This document shows positions 62,718-64,000 of a DNA stretch of 64,000 nt, piece after piece (the stretch's first letter is position 1; each line of letters begins with the position of its first letter). The notes under the pieces are model-generated. The model had not been told where the DNA came from, ran no database searches, and saw only the letters and a list, made by a program, of their open reading frames with translations. Origin of the DNA: Pontibacter akesuensis (lineage in GTDB: Bacteria; Bacteroidota; Bacteroidia; Cytophagales; Hymenobacteraceae); NCBI RefSeq assembly GCF_001611675.1, contig NZ_CP014766.1, forward strand, positions 992,001 to 1,056,000, in the 5' to 3' direction. A program made the translations under genes and the position numbers.

Positions 62718-64000
62718 TTAAAACCTAAAGCCTATCGACAAGTAGGGCAGCACGCCATCTTCTGAGAAGCCCACCACGCCATGGATCAGCACCAGTTCGG
62801 CTGGAGTGACATAAAGGCCACCGCCAAAGCCATCGTGCCAGCCGCTCTCATCCACTCCTTCATCAGACCACACGCGGCCCACGTCATTAAAACCAATCAA
62901 ACCAACGGAGCCCGGGAAAAGGTAGGAGGTAAAGTCGAACAGCTTCATACGCAGCTCAATGTTGTGGTACAGCATCTGCTCGCCGGCAAAGCGGAAGTTG
63001 CGGAAGCCGCGCAGGTTTTGGGTACCGCCCAAGTATAAAAGCTGGAAAAAAGCAGGGTCGCCAAAGGTGGTGCCGCCGCCAACACGGTTGGCTATTACAA
63101 AGTTTGACCCCAAATTAAAGTATAGCCCCAACTCCGATTGCAGCTGCCCATACTTGTTCTCCTCCCCTTGAAGCTGGCTAAACCCACGCAGATTGGCGTT
63201 CCAGTACATGCCGCTCGTTGGCATGATGCTCTTGTCGCGGGTATCAAGCGTGAAGCCGCCGATCAGGCCTCCGTAATACTTGCGCTCGAAGAGGTCGAGC
63301 CCCGGGTTCTGCTCAGAATAAGTATTGATGAAGCGGCCGACGTTGTCGGACGGGTCCATGTTGTAGTACTGCCCGGCAAGGCCTGCGTATACTTTGAACT
63401 TTGGTCCCAACAGGCGCTGCAGCGTTACCTGCCCGTTCACGAAATCGTAGCGGGTGCGGTAGTAGCGGATGGACTGCTCATCCGGGAAATCGGTGCCGTT
63501 GCCGATGCCGAAGAAGTTGCTCGTGTTGTTTGGCGCCCGGGCATCCAGTTCTATACCTAAATCAAACCTCCGTGCGATAAGCTTGGGGAATTCGCCCTCG
63601 TACGTTCCGAAAAAGGCGTTGGTGGCCAGCGCGTGACCTACAATAAACCTGTGCCTGGCCGCGTACGGGTCCTTCCGAAAGCCCTGCTTCACGTAGTTGA
63701 AGCCAACTCCCAGCAGAATACCGTCGTCCTGGTTGTAGCCCACAGTGGCAGCCGGCATCAGCACATCATACTCAAAGCTGCGTGGGTTGTAGTAGTTTAC
63801 AATGGTGTCGTTTGATACCCGCAGTTTTGCCAGGTTGCCTTTGGGAAGCTTGTTGTCACCGTCCTTGCGGTCGTAGATCAGCAGGCGGCCAGGGTTCCTG
63901 AAATCCTCTGTCACCACAAAGGTATCGGCACTGCCTCCCCCGATCAGTCTTACTTTTATTTTTGATTTTCCGCTGCCCTCTACTTTGAACAAGTCCTCGT
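62718..64000 (-). CDS. BamA/TamA (Omp85)-type outer-membrane barrel, C-terminal part
   Basis: The frame is open to the right edge; the N-terminus is missing. The visible part starts near DLFKVEGSGKSKIKVRLIGGG and ends in the barrel: FLYLGGTQNLRGFRNFRFAG-type RGF motif and the C-terminal LSIGFRF, which ends in Phe as outer-membrane barrels do. Full-length relatives in Bacteroidota carry an N-terminal metallophosphatase-like part; I cannot see that here. Probably a surface assembly or translocation protein. Confidence 0.85.
   Translation of the reverse strand, partial: EDLFKVEGSGKSKIKVRLIGGGSADTFVVTEDFRNPGRLLIYDRKDGDNKLPKGNLAKLRVSNDTIVNYYNPRSFEYDVLMPAATVGYNQDDGILLGVGFNYVKQGFRKDPYAARHRFIVGHALATNAFFGTYEGEFPKLIARRFDLGIELDARAPNNTSNFFGIGNGTDFPDEQSIRYYRTRYDFVNGQVTLQRLLGPKFKVYAGLAGQYYNMDPSDNVGRFINTYSEQNPGLDLFERKYYGGLIGGFTLDTRDKSIMPTSGMYWNANLRGFSQLQGEENKYGQLQSELGLYFNLGSNFVIANRVGGGTTFGDPAFFQLLYLGGTQNLRGFRNFRFAGEQMLYHNIELRMKLFDFTSYLFPGSVGLIGFNDVGRVWSDEGVDESGWHDGFGGGLYVTPAELVLIHGVVGFSEDGVLPYLSIGFRF

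Noticed and set aside
1-64000. CRISPR array, prophage, insertion sequence or integrase
   Set aside because: No regularly spaced direct repeats, no transposase, integrase or phage structural genes were seen.

Overview
The window looks like chromosomal DNA of a Bacteroidota bacterium. Cytophagales/Hymenobacteraceae (a Pontibacter-like organism) is my best guess, at moderate confidence. The reasons are families typical of the phylum (DUF4835, OstA-like LptA relative, a Bacteroidota-type omega subunit, a DAHP synthase fused to chorismate mutase, DUF4142 and YtxH lipoproteins and membrane proteins), Bacteroidota-type promoter boxes (TTG then TAnnTTTG) and weak or absent Shine-Dalgarno sequences. 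No phage, transposase, integrase, CRISPR array or rRNA was seen.

Layout. (1) 1-8954, minus strand: a compact uncharacterised operon. In transcription order it encodes a lipoprotein with a degenerate von Willebrand A domain, a three-helix membrane protein, a tubulin/FtsZ-like GTPase, a 1154-residue protein with an actin/Hsp70-type ATPase, a membrane-anchored Q/R-rich protein, and the start of a MotA/TolQ/ExbB-like channel protein that runs off the left edge. This is the best candidate here for an undescribed system: two predicted cytomotive nucleotidases next to a probable ion-driven motor channel and a periplasm-facing sensor. (2) 9.2-19.1 kb, mostly minus: secreted GH5-like glycosidase, tRNA-Ser(TGA), DUF4153, YihY/BrkB, a thioesterase, MltG, a YciO/Sua5-type protein (plus strand) and an LpxL-like acyltransferase. 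(3) 19.3-26.9 kb, plus: WbqC, ClpC, acyl-CoA carboxylase beta subunit, M42 peptidase and a BtuF-like metal receptor. (4) 27.0-30.5 kb, minus: aroA-aroB and DAHP synthase/chorismate mutase. (5) 30.7-40 kb: proline dehydrogenase, then an envelope-stress cluster: ECF sigma factor, an anti-sigma/serine-protease fusion, three tandem fasciclin lipoproteins, a glycine-zipper stress protein, a single-domain response regulator, DUF4142 and DUF2383. (6) 40-51.4 kb: Prc protease, a PLP transsulfuration enzyme, an orphan helical protein, LysS, three YtxH proteins, a Kazal inhibitor, a cupin and an M28 peptidase. (7) 51.5-59.6 kb, minus: fabI, recN, a possible Sm-fold protein, DUF4835, coaB/coaC as two overlapping frames, rpoZ, bamD and an OstA-like protein. 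(8) 59.7-64 kb: tilS, mdh, a small plug-like secreted protein and the C-terminus of an Omp85-type barrel that runs off the right edge.

Genome-scale signal: the heptamer AAGTATA/TATACTT occurs about 90 times by hand count, on both strands, inside genes in several reading frames, between genes and in hairpins. That is roughly ten times the number expected by chance, and the related AAGTATG/CATACTT is also common. I know of no assigned function.

Most gene ends carry strong rho-independent hairpins, many of them bidirectional between convergent genes. AT-rich palindromic repeats (AATTCATAATT type) and GC-rich REP-like inverted repeats sit in intergenic spaces.
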